Of a DNA stretch of 46,750 bases, positions 7,992 to 15,451 are shown piece after piece. A program made the translations under genes and the position numbers. Origin of the DNA: an uncultured Oscillospiraceae bacterium (GTDB taxonomy: Bacteria; Bacillota; Clostridia; Oscillospirales; Oscillospiraceae). The DNA lies in contig CATABD010000012.1 in the NCBI GenBank assembly GCA_949494735.1, forward strand, positions 1 to 46,750. Direction: 5' to 3'. The notes under the pieces were generated by a model. It was given only the letters and a program-made list of their open reading frames with translations. It did no database searches and was not told where the DNA came from. Positions within the stretch are counted from its first letter, which is position 1, and each line of letters opens with the position of its first letter.

Positions 7992-8022
7992 TTGACATAG
8001 AGTTTACTCTACATTGTATGCT
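7992..8022 (+). promoter_or_regulatory. MerR-type promoter of the SDR gene
   Basis: TTGACA (7992-7997) and TATGCT (8017-8022) are separated by 19 bp, 2 bp longer than optimal. TAGAGT-TT-ACTCTA (7998-8011), a perfect dyad, fills the spacer just after the -35. This is the classical layout in which a MerR dimer twists the DNA to bring -35 and -10 into register. Confidence 0.8.
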
Positions 8023-8054
8023 CTCATTATACCTGATGAACGGAGGAATTTCAA

Positions 8055-8846
8055 ATGGAAACCACAAAAAAATACACCGTCATTACCGGGGCCAGCTCCG
8101 GGATTGGCAGGGAAACCGCAAAAGCCTTTGCAGGACGGGGCAAGAACCTGATTGTCGCTGCCCGCCGCACAGAAAATCTTGAAGCCTTAAAGTGTGAGAT
8201 TTTAGAGCAGCACCCCACACTGGATGTTGTTATCAGGACGGTTGACCTGTCTGTGCTGGAAAGCGTATATCAGTTTTATTTCAGTCTAAAGGACTTCCGC
8301 CTGGAAACCTGGATCAACAATGCGGGCTTTGGAAACTATGACAGCGTGGCACAGCAGGACTTGGGGAAGATTGGCACCATGCTCCGGCTGAATGTTGAAG
8401 CCCTAACCATCCTGTCCTCGCTGTTCGTCCGGGACTATAAAGATACTCCGGGAACACAGCTTATCAACCTGTCCTCCTGCGGCGGCTACACCATCGTCCC
8501 CACGGCTGTTACCTACTGTGCGACAAAATTCTATGTCAGTACGTTCACCGAGGGGCTGGCCTGGGAGCTGATCGAAACAGGCGCAAAAATGCGGGCCAAG
8601 GTTCTGGCTCCTGCGGCAACGCAGACGGAGTTCGGGAAAAAGGCCAACAACGTGGACGCCTACGATTATGACAAAGCGTTTGGTACTTACCATACGGGCC
8701 AGCAGATGGCGGAGTTCCTGCTGAAGCTATACGACGGTGACAGCACCCTCGGAATCGTAGACCGCGAGACTTTCCAATTTGAACTGCGGCCCCCGATGTT
8801 CCCTTATGCGAACAGTTCTACCCATAATCAGCATCTAAGTAAATAG
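8055..8846 (+). CDS. Short-chain dehydrogenase/reductase
   Basis: A 263-aa classical SDR: the Rossmann glycine motif TGASSGIGRE near residue 12, NNAGFGNYD, catalytic Ser in NLSSCGGY and the YxxxK pair in YCATKF. It reduces carbonyls or oxidises alcohols with NAD(P)(H) in the cytoplasm. AACGGAGG precedes the ATG. Its only neighbour on this strand is the regulatory region shared with the MerR gene, so it is probably induced by the MerR signal, for instance a toxic carbonyl compound. Confidence 0.9.
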   Translation: METTKKYTVITGASSGIGRETAKAFAGRGKNLIVAARRTENLEALKCEILEQHPTLDVVIRTVDLSVLESVYQFYFSLKDFRLETWINNAGFGNYDSVAQQDLGKIGTMLRLNVEALTILSSLFVRDYKDTPGTQLINLSSCGGYTIVPTAVTYCATKFYVSTFTEGLAWELIETGAKMRAKVLAPAATQTEFGKKANNVDAYDYDKAFGTYHTGQQMAEFLLKLYDGDSTLGIVDRETFQFELRPPMFPYANSSTHNQHLSK

Positions 8847-8857
8847 AAAAACAAAAA

Positions 8858-8899
8858 CTGCCGCACGACGGCAAAAGAAAAAAAGCCGTCGTGCAGCAG
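8858..8899. terminator. Hairpin after SDR gene
   Basis: A 15-bp arm, CTGCCGCACGACGGC (8858-8872), pairs with 8885-8899 with one mismatch; the loop is A-rich. No T tract follows on the + strand. It forms a tandem with the next terminator. Confidence 0.5.
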
Positions 8900-8921
8900 T
8901 CCATAGTTATGCCCATTTTGC

Positions 8922-8960
8922 GAACGGCGGCTTTTGAAATATCAAAGCCGCCGTTCTTTT
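8922..8960 (+). terminator. Rho-independent terminator of the cargo region
   Basis: GAACGGCGGCTTT (8922-8934) pairs perfectly with 8944-8956 and TTTT follows. It isolates the SDR cassette from the element's core module. From here to the sigma-like gene at 9292 there is only one weak small reading frame (9020-9163), a terminator and a ribosome-binding-site hairpin. Confidence 0.75.
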
Positions 8961-9019
8961 GCCCCAAAGGAATGATGCGGTCAAAACTGCAACAGCGGCG
9001 GCTCAAGGAGGTAGCCGCC

Positions 9020-9163
9020 ATGAGGCCGAAAGTGTTTCGACCAAATCTGACAAGGAATGACCCATCAAAAAAATCCTGTTTCCCACCATGGGACATTTTA
9101 ACCATGAAGATGAACTATACAATGTCGCCATGGCTAAATTTTATTCTCCCTCCCGCCCGGTAG
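9020..9163 (+). CDS. Possible 47-aa peptide, unrecognised
   Basis: An ATG preceded by AAGGAGG (9006-9012) opens a 47-codon basic frame (MRPKVFRPNLTRNDPSKK at the start, ending PPAR) whose stop lies in the left arm of the terminator at 9155. A second frame over the same DNA also reads well for some distance, so this may be a remnant or a leader peptide instead of a real gene. No family recognised. Confidence 0.25.
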   Translation: MRPKVFRPNLTRNDPSKKSCFPPWDILTMKMNYTMSPWLNFILPPAR

Positions 9164-9188
9164 GTCTACGACCTGCCGGGCGTTTTTT
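9155..9188 (+). terminator. Rho-independent terminator/attenuator upstream of the sigma-like gene
   Basis: GCCCGGTAGGTC (9155-9166) pairs with GACCTGCCGGGC (9170-9181), one G-U pair, then GTTTTTT. A textbook terminator. Because it lies between a short leader frame and the sigma-like gene it could also work as an attenuator. Confidence 0.8.
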
Positions 9189-9246
9189 GCCGTCTTTGGG
9201 GGAATTGTGGGATAAAACCACTTTTTATATGGGGTGCCGTGGCCCA

Positions 9247-9282
9247 CCTCCAGTCTGAATTTTCAAAAATTCAGACTGGAGG
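9247..9282 (+). promoter_or_regulatory. Hairpin sequestering the ribosome-binding site of the sigma-like gene
   Basis: A perfect 17-nt inverted repeat, 9247-9263 with 9266-9282, begins CCTCCAGTC and ends GACTGGAGG. The last GGAGG of the right arm is a good Shine-Dalgarno at 9278-9282, 9 nt before the ATG at 9292, and would be fully paired with CCTCC at 9247-9251. Translation should need the hairpin to open (or use the weaker AAAGGA at 9284-9289). Confidence 0.6.
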
Positions 9283-9291
9283 TAAAGGAAA

Positions 9292-9813
9292 ATGGCAGAC
9301 AGCCATCCAAAAAACCTTGATCCCCGGCCCAAGCGCCGGAGGGATGAAGAAAACCCCTATGAGATATACACCGCGGGCATCAACACAGCCCACCCGCGTT
9401 ACTTTCTGGCGTTTACAGACGGCAGAAAGGTAAAACGCTGGATGGAGATCGACAAGCCCCTGTTCGATGCGTTCAACGAGTTTGAACTGGACGATCTTTC
9501 TTTTTTCAATGAAGTGGACAGGCACTATGAGAAATCCGAGGTGACGGAGGCGACGCTGAACAGGCGGGCAGCAAAGCCCCAGGAGAGCGTGGAAGAAACT
9601 GTTTCTCAGCGGATAGAAGTGGACAAGCTGCATCAGGCAATCGCCCAACTGCCTGAAAAGCAGCGCCGCCGTCTGGTGCTGTACTACTTTGGGGAGTTTA
9701 CATACGAGCAGATTGCGGATATGGAAGGATGTAAGCACCCCGCTGTGATGAAGTCAATTTCTTCTGCATTGAAGAAACTCAAAAATTTCTTGTCCGGGGA
9801 GGTTACAATTTAG
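9292..9813 (+). CDS. Sigma-70 region 4-like protein of an integrative element
   Basis: A 173-aa protein. Residues 1-90 are a family-specific N-terminus (NPYEIYTAGINTAHPRYFLAF), and residues 105-170 form a sigma region 4 helix-turn-helix: LHQAIAQLPEKQRRRLVLYYF, then FTYEQIADMEG and SALKKLKNFLSG. Such proteins are common near the integrase of Tn916/Tn1549-like elements in clostridia, where they probably control element genes; the core region 2 needed for -10 recognition is not recognisable. It lies under a hairpin-masked ribosome-binding site and upstream of the folded non-coding stretch. Confidence 0.8.
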   Translation: MADSHPKNLDPRPKRRRDEENPYEIYTAGINTAHPRYFLAFTDGRKVKRWMEIDKPLFDAFNEFELDDLSFFNEVDRHYEKSEVTEATLNRRAAKPQESVEETVSQRIEVDKLHQAIAQLPEKQRRRLVLYYFGEFTYEQIADMEGCKHPAVMKSISSALKKLKNFLSGEVTI

Positions 9814-9822
9814 CGTTTGAGT

Positions 9823-10392
9823 GAGGAAACAGGTGGAGGGCGATGGAAAGCCCTTCACCTATTCCTCGTTTGTGCGGCGAATGGGTTTGACCTTTGAAAA
9901 CTTCATACCCATTCATCAAGCACATTCCTATTGCCGTGAGCCACTTTTGCCGCCGCGCCAGGATGTGCCGGACAGGACAGCGGGATGCCACACTATCATT
10001 TCGTCCACGGTCTGTTATCCGGCACGGAGCGAGAACCAGCGGCCATGAAATACCGGGCGGCTCCCGGTACGGCCACGACCGGCAATAGGGCCAACGATAC
10101 TCCTGCTCAGTCACAGTCCGAGCGTGAAAGTGTTTCCAGCACTATGCCGTCGCAGGCAATGAGAGCAGCCGCATGAGAACCATGCGGGGGTGAAATTCCC
10201 GTGGAGCTGGTCGCCGCCAGCCGCTTGATGACTTCCCATAGCGAGCCGGGGTGTCGCGGACAAATAGGCTTGCTTTGATATAAGCCGGACAGCGGGACTT
10301 ATTTTATGGAAACGGGAGCGTTCATGCCCCGCCAACCTTGATATGTCATACTGTCCGGCCCCTACATAGGCGGCGCAGGCCGTCTAATTTTT
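9823..10392 (+). ncRNA. Candidate structured RNA, about 570 nt, between sigma-like and mazF-like genes
   Basis: No convincing coding frame, but many stable stems: 9823-9828/9862-9867 enclosing 9831-9841/9850-9860; 9879-9886/9907-9914; 9965-9972/10018-10025; 10041-10044/10071-10074 enclosing 10051-10057/10063-10069; 10169-10175/10181-10187; 10284-10292/10351-10359. The stem GGCTT (10267-10271)/AAGCC (10282-10286) would compete with the last one, giving two alternative folds. GCCGGACAG occurs at 9967-9975 and again at 10284-10292, each with a downstream complement. It could be a regulatory or ornate mobile-element RNA, a 5' leader of the mazF-xis operon, or the element's regulatory DNA. Transcription and conservation are not shown. 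Confidence 0.4.
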
Positions 10393-10410
10393 ATGGGGAG
10401 GTCAAATACC

Positions 10411-10944
10411 ATGAGCAGGACATATTTGCGCGGCGACTTATACTACGCCGACCTGGGCCACGGGATCGGCTCGGAGCAGAAGGGCACCCGGCCCGTCGTT
10501 ATCATCCAGAATAACGTGGGCAACAAGTACAGCCCTACCGTTATCATCGCCGCCATCACCAGCAAGGCCAACATCAAGGCCAAGCTGCCCACCCACTACT
10601 ACCTGGACGCCGGGAACGGGCTGACACAGCCGTCCCTTGTTTTGTTGGAGCAAATTCGCACCATAGACAAGCAGCGGTTGTCCGGCTACATCGGCAGGCT
10701 GGACGAGAAACATATCCGGGGCATCAACCACGCCCTGGCGGTCAGCATCGGCCTGATCGAACCCGTACCCCCGAAACTGACCCTTTGCTTATGCGGCGCT
10801 TGTGCTGACGCTTTTCGCGGCACAGGCGCTTTTGCTTTGCGGGAGGCCGCGCCGGGACAGGCTGAAAAGGAGGTCTGCGTCTACTGCGGCCAGCGCCCCG
10901 GTATGGAGTATGTGGTCACGCCGAAAGGAGGGGCGGGCGTATGA
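10411..10944 (+). CDS. MazF/PemK-like protein with C-terminal Cys-rich tail
   Basis: A 177-aa protein. Residues 1-115 are a MazF/PemK barrel: [11 protein letters not shown], the RPVVIIQNN strand with the conserved Arg, IIAAITSK and [12 protein letters not shown]. MazF proteins are sequence-specific endoribonucleases. Residues 125-177 add CLCGAC and CVYCG, which could form a zinc ribbon, and this is longer than ordinary MazF. No protein antitoxin gene is adjacent on either side. The start is at 10411 after GGGGAGG; the upstream ATG at 10393 lies over that site. The last 4 nt overlap xis (ATGA), so the two are translationally coupled. Confidence 0.82.
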   Translation: MSRTYLRGDLYYADLGHGIGSEQKGTRPVVIIQNNVGNKYSPTVIIAAITSKANIKAKLPTHYYLDAGNGLTQPSLVLLEQIRTIDKQRLSGYIGRLDEKHIRGINHALAVSIGLIEPVPPKLTLCLCGACADAFRGTGAFALREAAPGQAEKEVCVYCGQRPGMEYVVTPKGGAGV

Positions 10945-11144
10945 GTTATCCTGACGTGCCCATTTGGGAGAAGTACACCCTGACCATCGAGGAAGCGGCC
11001 AAGTATTTCCGCATCGGGGAAAAGAAGCTGCGGAAACTGGCGGAGGAAAACCCGGACGCCAACTGGCTGATAATGAACGGCAACCGCATCCAGATCAAGC
11101 GCAGGCAGTTTGAAAAGGTCATTGACTCCCTGGATGTAATTTGA
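10941..11144 (+). CDS. xis: Excisionase (Tn916 Xis-type)
   Basis: A 67-aa protein with a MerR-like winged helix typical of Tn916-family excisionases: [25 protein letters not shown] followed by [21 protein letters not shown]. It bends DNA at the element ends and steers the integrase towards excision. It overlaps the mazF-like gene by 4 nt and precedes the integrase by 87 nt, the normal xis-int order. Confidence 0.9.
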   Translation: MSYPDVPIWEKYTLTIEEAAKYFRIGEKKLRKLAEENPDANWLIMNGNRIQIKRRQFEKVIDSLDVI

Positions 11145-11152
11145 TCGCAGAT

Positions 11153-11180
11153 TTGTATTGAGCCGGAAATATGATAGAAT
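11153..11180 (+). promoter_or_regulatory. Probable integrase promoter
   Basis: TTGTAT (11153-11158) and TAGAAT (11175-11180) with a 16-bp spacer lie in the xis-int gap; AAAGGAG follows before the ATG at 11232. A separate int promoter would let integrase be made without the upstream genes. Confidence 0.5.
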
Positions 11181-11231
11181 ATAGTCAAGTCGTATCAAGG
11201 CTCGTTCCAGTTTTGGAAAGGAGTTTTACCA

Positions 11232-12419
11232 ATGGCGGAAAAACGACGTGACAGCAAAGGCCGCATTTTAAGAACTGGAGAGAGCCAGCGAAAAGACGGG
11301 AGATACGCATATAAGTACACGGACAGCACCGGCAAGCCCCAATTCGTCTATGCCTGGAAGCTGGTAGCCACGGACAAGACCCCGGCTGGCAAGCGGGACG
11401 ATATTTCCCTGCGGGAGAAGGAAAAGGAGATCAACCGGGATATTGCGGACGGCATCGACACCGTGGGCAAAAAAATGACCGTCTGCCAGCTCTACGCCAA
11501 GCAGAACAGTCAGCGGGCGGATGTGAAGCGGGGCACCAAGAAACAGCGGGAGTACCTGATGGGCCTCCTGCGGGATGACCCTCTCGGCGGGAAAAGCATT
11601 GACGCGGTAAAGCCCTCCGATGCCAAAGAGTGGGCCATCCGCATGAGGGAAAAGGGCTTTAGCTTCCAGTCTATCAGCAACTACAAGCGTTCCCTCCGGG
11701 CCGCATTTTTCATCGCCATTGAGGACGATTGTATTCGCAAGAACCCGTTCAGCTTTGCCCTGAACAAAGTTCTGGAGGACGACAGGGGTGAGAAAACCGT
11801 GCTGACGCCGGAACAGGAGGTAAGCCTGATCGACTTCGCACAGAATGACCCGGTATATCAGAAGTACGCCGACGAGCTTATCATCCTGCTGGGAACCGGG
11901 CTTCGCATTTCCGAGTTCTGCGGGCTGACCACGAACCTTGACTTTAAGAGCCGACTGATCCAGGTAGACCACCAGCTTTTGCGGGACAGTGAGAACGGCT
12001 ACTATATCGAAACGCCCAAGACCAAAAACGGCTACCGGGAAATCCCCATGAGTGAGCCGGTCTACCGGGCGTTAAAGCGGGTGCTGAAGAACCGGGGGAA
12101 GAAAGCCACCATCACGGTGGACGGGTACACCAACTTCCTGTTCCTCAAAAGGGACGGGATGCCGAGGGTAGGCGTCAATTACAATGCCATGATTAGGGGC
12201 CTTGTGAAGAAGTACAACAAGCAGCACAAGGAGCAGTTGCCCAACATCACCCCGCACTCCCTCCGGCACACGTTCTGTACCCGCATGGCAAACGCCGGTA
12301 TGAACCCCAAGGCGTTGCAGTACATCATGGGCCACGCCAACATCACCATGACGCTGGACTACTACACCCATGTTGATGCCTGTTCCGTAAAGGCGGAGAT
12401 GGAGCGGCTGGCTGCGTAG
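11232..12419 (+). CDS. int: Tyrosine recombinase, Tn916-family integrase
   Basis: A 395-aa integrase at normal length for the family. Residues 1-75 form the arm-binding domain (RRDSKGRILRTGESQRKDGR), about 85-180 the core-binding SAM-like domain, and about 190-395 the catalytic domain with Arg225 (TGLRISE), Lys in TPKTKNGYR, His342/Arg345 (HSLRH), His368 (GHANIT) and the nucleophile Tyr378 (DYYTH). It integrates and excises the element together with Xis. The gene ends about 180 nt before the hsdM fragment, which places the element's right end in that gap. Confidence 0.95.
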   Translation: MAEKRRDSKGRILRTGESQRKDGRYAYKYTDSTGKPQFVYAWKLVATDKTPAGKRDDISLREKEKEINRDIADGIDTVGKKMTVCQLYAKQNSQRADVKRGTKKQREYLMGLLRDDPLGGKSIDAVKPSDAKEWAIRMREKGFSFQSISNYKRSLRAAFFIAIEDDCIRKNPFSFALNKVLEDDRGEKTVLTPEQEVSLIDFAQNDPVYQKYADELIILLGTGLRISEFCGLTTNLDFKSRLIQVDHQLLRDSENGYYIETPKTKNGYREIPMSEPVYRALKRVLKNRGKKATITVDGYTNFLFLKRDGMPRVGVNYNAMIRGLVKKYNKQHKEQLPNITPHSLRHTFCTRMANAGMNPKALQYIMGHANITMTLDYYTHVDACSVKAEMERLAA

Positions 12420-12470
12420 TAAAGTAGTAAAACAGGAGCGGCAGGCCGCTTTTACTACTTCCGTACTACG
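12415..12470. terminator. Large hairpin at the end of int
   Basis: CGTAGTAAAGTAGTAAAA (12415-12432) pairs with 12450-12470, with a small bulge, around an inner GCGG/CCGC stem. No T tract follows, so it may act as an mRNA end structure or as part of the recombination site. Confidence 0.5.
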
Positions 12471-12525
12471 TTTCAGCGCAAAGTCACGCCGGGATACGCC
12501 GAGATATGCGAATAACTCTCCCAAA

Positions 12526-12600
12526 CGGCAAATGGCGGAAACGCCTGAAAATCAAGGCTTTGCCACCATTTGCCGAGTTACATAAGGTTAGGGCTGGAAA
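12526..12600. other. Right end of the integrative element (attachment junction, approximate)
   Basis: The inverted repeat CGGCAAATGG (12526-12535) / CCATTTGCCG (12566-12575) lies in the last part of the element, as expected of integrase-binding sites. Just after it the sequence changes abruptly to AT-rich hsdM coding sequence whose frame opens after a TAG at 12589-12591. The exact crossover is placed only by this change, somewhere around 12575-12605; the left end is outside the window. Confidence 0.6.
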
Positions 12601-13788
12601 TTGCAAAATCTTTCTATGAAGCCATTACATGGTACTGGATTCGACTTATTTGGGGCTGTTTATGAAATGTTCGCTTCCTCAAAAGAAAAGAAAGACTTTG
12701 GCGAGTACTTTACCAGACGGCATTATACTCATATCTTTGCTAAGCTATTATTGCAAAATGAAGATGTTTATAATTCAGAAAAAGAGTTTTCAATTATTGA
12801 TCCTGCCTGCGGCACAGGTGGTTTTCTTACAGAAAGCTTCAAAGTTTTAATTAATAACTATGAAAAGAGCGGAACTCTAAGTGATGATGCAAAAGAATTC
12901 TTGGCTAAGAGATGTTTCTATGGTGTTGACGTAAGAGATGAGAATATATCAAGAACCAGGTTAAATATGTTTTTGGTTGGTGACGGCCACACACATATGT
13001 ACTCAGACAATTCACTCAAACCGTCGAAATTCCAAGGAAAGTCAGTCCTTGGAAAGACATATCAATATGTTATCACAAATCCCCCATATGGAAGTGGTAC
13101 AATTAAGGCGAATACTAATTCTATAACTACAAATCGAACTGAAATTGCGTTTATTTGTAAAGTAATTGATTTGCTGAATGTTGGTGGAAAGGCTTGCATT
13201 ATTACTCCAGATGGCGTTTTAGAAAATCCGTCATATAAAAAGTTTCGCAAGGAGTTACTCGAACAATGTGAAATATATGCAATTGTTTCCTTGCCCAAGT
13301 TTGCATTCGCTCCATATACAAAAGAAAAAACGTATGCCCTTTTTATTAAAAAGCGCAGTACAAAAATAACAAAAATTCAAGACAAGCCTATATGGATGTA
13401 TATTATTGATAACGATGGATTAGCAAACTCTGATAAACGTTTCCCCACAAAGCTTCGTAACAATCGTAATGGGTGGATGCATGATGAAATATCTGGTTGG
13501 GTTAGCACTGATGGTATAGAAATGCCTGGAATTTTGGAAAAGCGCTGGCTGACTTTTGATGATAGCGAGGCTCATACGAGTTGGATTGACGAAAAAGGTA
13601 TTTCTCAGTGTTCAAGGAAAGGCGGCTTTGTTGCAATACAAGATGTTTGGAACGATAACTATATTACGCTTCTTCCCGAATACTATCTACGTCCATATTC
13701 ACCGCACTACATAGATGAAAAAGATTTTCAGCAAGAATTGGATGCAATAGAGGCTGAGGTCAGGAGGCTTTTAGATGAGATTCCTTGA
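12601..13788 (+). pseudogene. hsdM: Type I modification methylase HsdM, 5' part missing
   Basis: A 395-codon open frame (TTG at 12601 or ATG at 12616 are its first possible starts) that begins inside the N6-adenine methylase domain. FDLFGAVYEMFASSKEKKDF is followed by motif I DPACGTGGFL and motif IV NPPYGSG. Complete HsdM proteins carry roughly 130 or more residues ahead of this, including the helical HsdM_N domain, which is absent. The loss coincides with the integrative element's end, so the element most likely split the gene; the N-terminal part should be found beyond the other end. DNA is strikingly AT-rich against both neighbours. Overlaps hsdS by 14 nt. Confidence 0.82.
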
Positions 13789-14908
13789 CGTTTTTAACGA
13801 AATTCAAAAAGGGGATTATGCTTTAACCGATGAGGCTGTTTATCATTCTTTGCAAAATGGAGATGAGTTGATCCCTCTATATGGTGGCAACAAAAGCCAC
13901 AATCGAACTGATCGAAAGATTTCTATTACTGCAAAGACAAAAAAGGGAGTGCCTATTACTGTTTTTTGGGGAGAGGGAATTATTATAAGTTTGGATGGCA
14001 GTGCAGGAAGCATGACTTATAAATGCAATGAACAATTCTCACTCAATCATCATGCCGGATTTATCACCCTTCGGGATAGTGTAGAAGATGAAGTGTGTCT
14101 CGAATTTTTTGCTCTGTATATGCAGAATTTCTATAAAAGCCTGAGCGTCAGCAATGGTTCCAAGACCTTATCTTTAGAGCAAATATACTCCGTAGAATTT
14201 GATCTACCTGATTTTTCGATACAGCAGAGCATATTGGGAAAGCTAAAGAAAATCAAGAATTTCCTTGATATTTTGCAAAAAGTGGAGGAACGTTATTTAT
14301 CAATTTATGAAAAAGAGATTGTTTTTGAATATAAAGACTACCAAGCAAAAAACATTCCACTTTCCTCATGCATAGACTATTTAAGTGGAAATACTGGGTT
14401 AACTGAGGAAATCATATATCAGATGCAACAGAATGAAAATGAACGCTATTCGGTTTTGTCAAGTGCAACTGAAGAAAGAACAATGATGGGCACTATTCCT
14501 CTTTGTAGCATTAATAACAAATTGCTAAAAGTTTTCAAGGGGCAAGAAGGGCTTTTAGTAACTCGAAATGGGAAAGCTGGGCAAATAAGGTTTCTTCCAA
14601 TCGGGAAATACACAATCAACGATCATGCATACATTCTTTATAAAAGAAAGGATTCGCCGTATCTGATTGATTTACGATGGTTAGCTCTTCAATATCGCCC
14701 ACAATTTTTACAATATTCTTCAAGTGCTGATAATGGAACGTGGAATATGACGGGGTTTTTTAAATATACAAAAATTGATATCCCATCTATTACTGAGCAG
14801 CAAGCTGTTGTTGCAAAATATCTTCCCATCGAAAAACGTATTGAGGAGATTCATAGGGTTATAAACGCTTATGATATACTTCTTACCAAAGAAATAGCTT
14901 TTGCATAA
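13775..14908 (+). CDS. hsdS: Type I restriction specificity subunit HsdS
   Basis: A 377-aa protein with two target-recognition units. The first ends with SLEQIYSVEFDLPDFSIQQSILGKLKKI (conserved helix after TRD1) and the second with KYTKIDIPSITEQQAVVAKYL (conserved helix after TRD2); NGSKTLSLEQI and NGTWNMTGFFKY mark the ends of the recognition domains. HsdS decides the DNA sequence methylated or cut by the HsdM/HsdR complex. AGGAGG is at 13762-13767, within hsdM. No hsdR lies downstream; if present it must be upstream of the element. AT-rich like hsdM. Confidence 0.88.
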   Translation: MRFLDVFNEIQKGDYALTDEAVYHSLQNGDELIPLYGGNKSHNRTDRKISITAKTKKGVPITVFWGEGIIISLDGSAGSMTYKCNEQFSLNHHAGFITLRDSVEDEVCLEFFALYMQNFYKSLSVSNGSKTLSLEQIYSVEFDLPDFSIQQSILGKLKKIKNFLDILQKVEERYLSIYEKEIVFEYKDYQAKNIPLSSCIDYLSGNTGLTEEIIYQMQQNENERYSVLSSATEERTMMGTIPLCSINNKLLKVFKGQEGLLVTRNGKAGQIRFLPIGKYTINDHAYILYKRKDSPYLIDLRWLALQYRPQFLQYSSSADNGTWNMTGFFKYTKIDIPSITEQQAVVAKYLPIEKRIEEIHRVINAYDILLTKEIAFA

Positions 14909-14914
14909 ATTGAG

Positions 14915-14941
14915 GCGGCAGGGATTTCTATTCCCTGCCGC
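14915..14941 (+). terminator. Hairpin after hsdS
   Basis: GCGGCAGGGA (14915-14924) pairs with TCCCTGCCGC (14932-14941); tail TGTTGCTG is poor in T. Likely end of the hsd transcript. Confidence 0.6.
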
Positions 14942-14949
14942 TGTTGCTG

Positions 14950-15318
14950 TCAACTATAAATTAACTCACTATAAACTATTTCCACCGCCTGACCTCTGAT
15001 GACGTTCATTTGTTTCACCCATTCCATCTGATTTTCTACTTTAAGCTGTTCAGAGACACCATTTTGCGCTGCCAGTTGTATGACCAACTGAAAAAACATA
15101 GCGTCTGCTTGAGTGTCAACCTCAACCAAATGGTCATCCAGCTTGCCGCTAAGAAGCAGGGCGTTGTAAAGTGGCTCCCGCTGCGTTTTCAGGTAGCGCT
15201 TCCGCCGTTGCCCCCAGATACCAACAGGAGGGCTTTCCGGCACAGTGAGGTTGGGGAGAAGGTAATCTCCCTCTCGGTGGTAGGTTCCATCCATTTGCTC
15301 AAATGCAGACTTTTCCAT
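14950..15318 (-). CDS. TnpV transposon-encoded protein
   Basis: A 122-aa protein matching the TnpV family of clostridial mobile elements: MEKSAFEQMDGTYHREGDYL, the basic IWGQRRKRYLKTQRE, LNALLLSGKL-like LYNALLLSGKL and DTQADAMFFQLV. Function is unknown; it usually travels with Tn4451-type or similar transposons. The start at 15318 is chosen because CGGAGG lies 8 nt upstream; a further in-frame ATG at 15357 lacks such a site. No transposase or resolvase adjoins, so this is probably a remnant that marks the island boundary against the GC-rich chromosome. Confidence 0.85.
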   Translation of the reverse strand: MEKSAFEQMDGTYHREGDYLLPNLTVPESPPVGIWGQRRKRYLKTQREPLYNALLLSGKLDDHLVEVDTQADAMFFQLVIQLAAQNGVSEQLKVENQMEWVKQMNVIRGQAVEIVYSELIYS

Positions 15319-15381
15319 TATAATTACCTCCGAAGTGTTGGATTCCCCACAATTCAATCACATCTGGCTGGCTATAAAAAT

Positions 15382-15417
15382 GAGGGAGAGGTAACATCTT
15401 TACGTTACCTCTCCCTC
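15382..15417 (-). terminator. Terminator of glgP
   Basis: GAGGGAGAGGTAAC (15382-15395) pairs with 15404-15417. On the minus strand the stem is followed by ATTTTTAT. It lies 34 nt after the glgP stop. Confidence 0.8.
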
Positions 15418-15451
15418 GCGGCGGGGGGCTTCTTTGTGCGGTGATCCGGCC

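Noticed and set aside
9985-10176. 63-codon frame inside the folded non-coding stretch
   Set aside because: No ribosome-binding site, low-complexity Ser/Ala/Thr-rich product, and it crosses several strong stems; other frames over the same stretch look no worse.
15319-15357. Upstream start of TnpV at 15357
   Set aside because: The extra 13 residues are not typical, and the CGGAGG site lies before the ATG at 15318.
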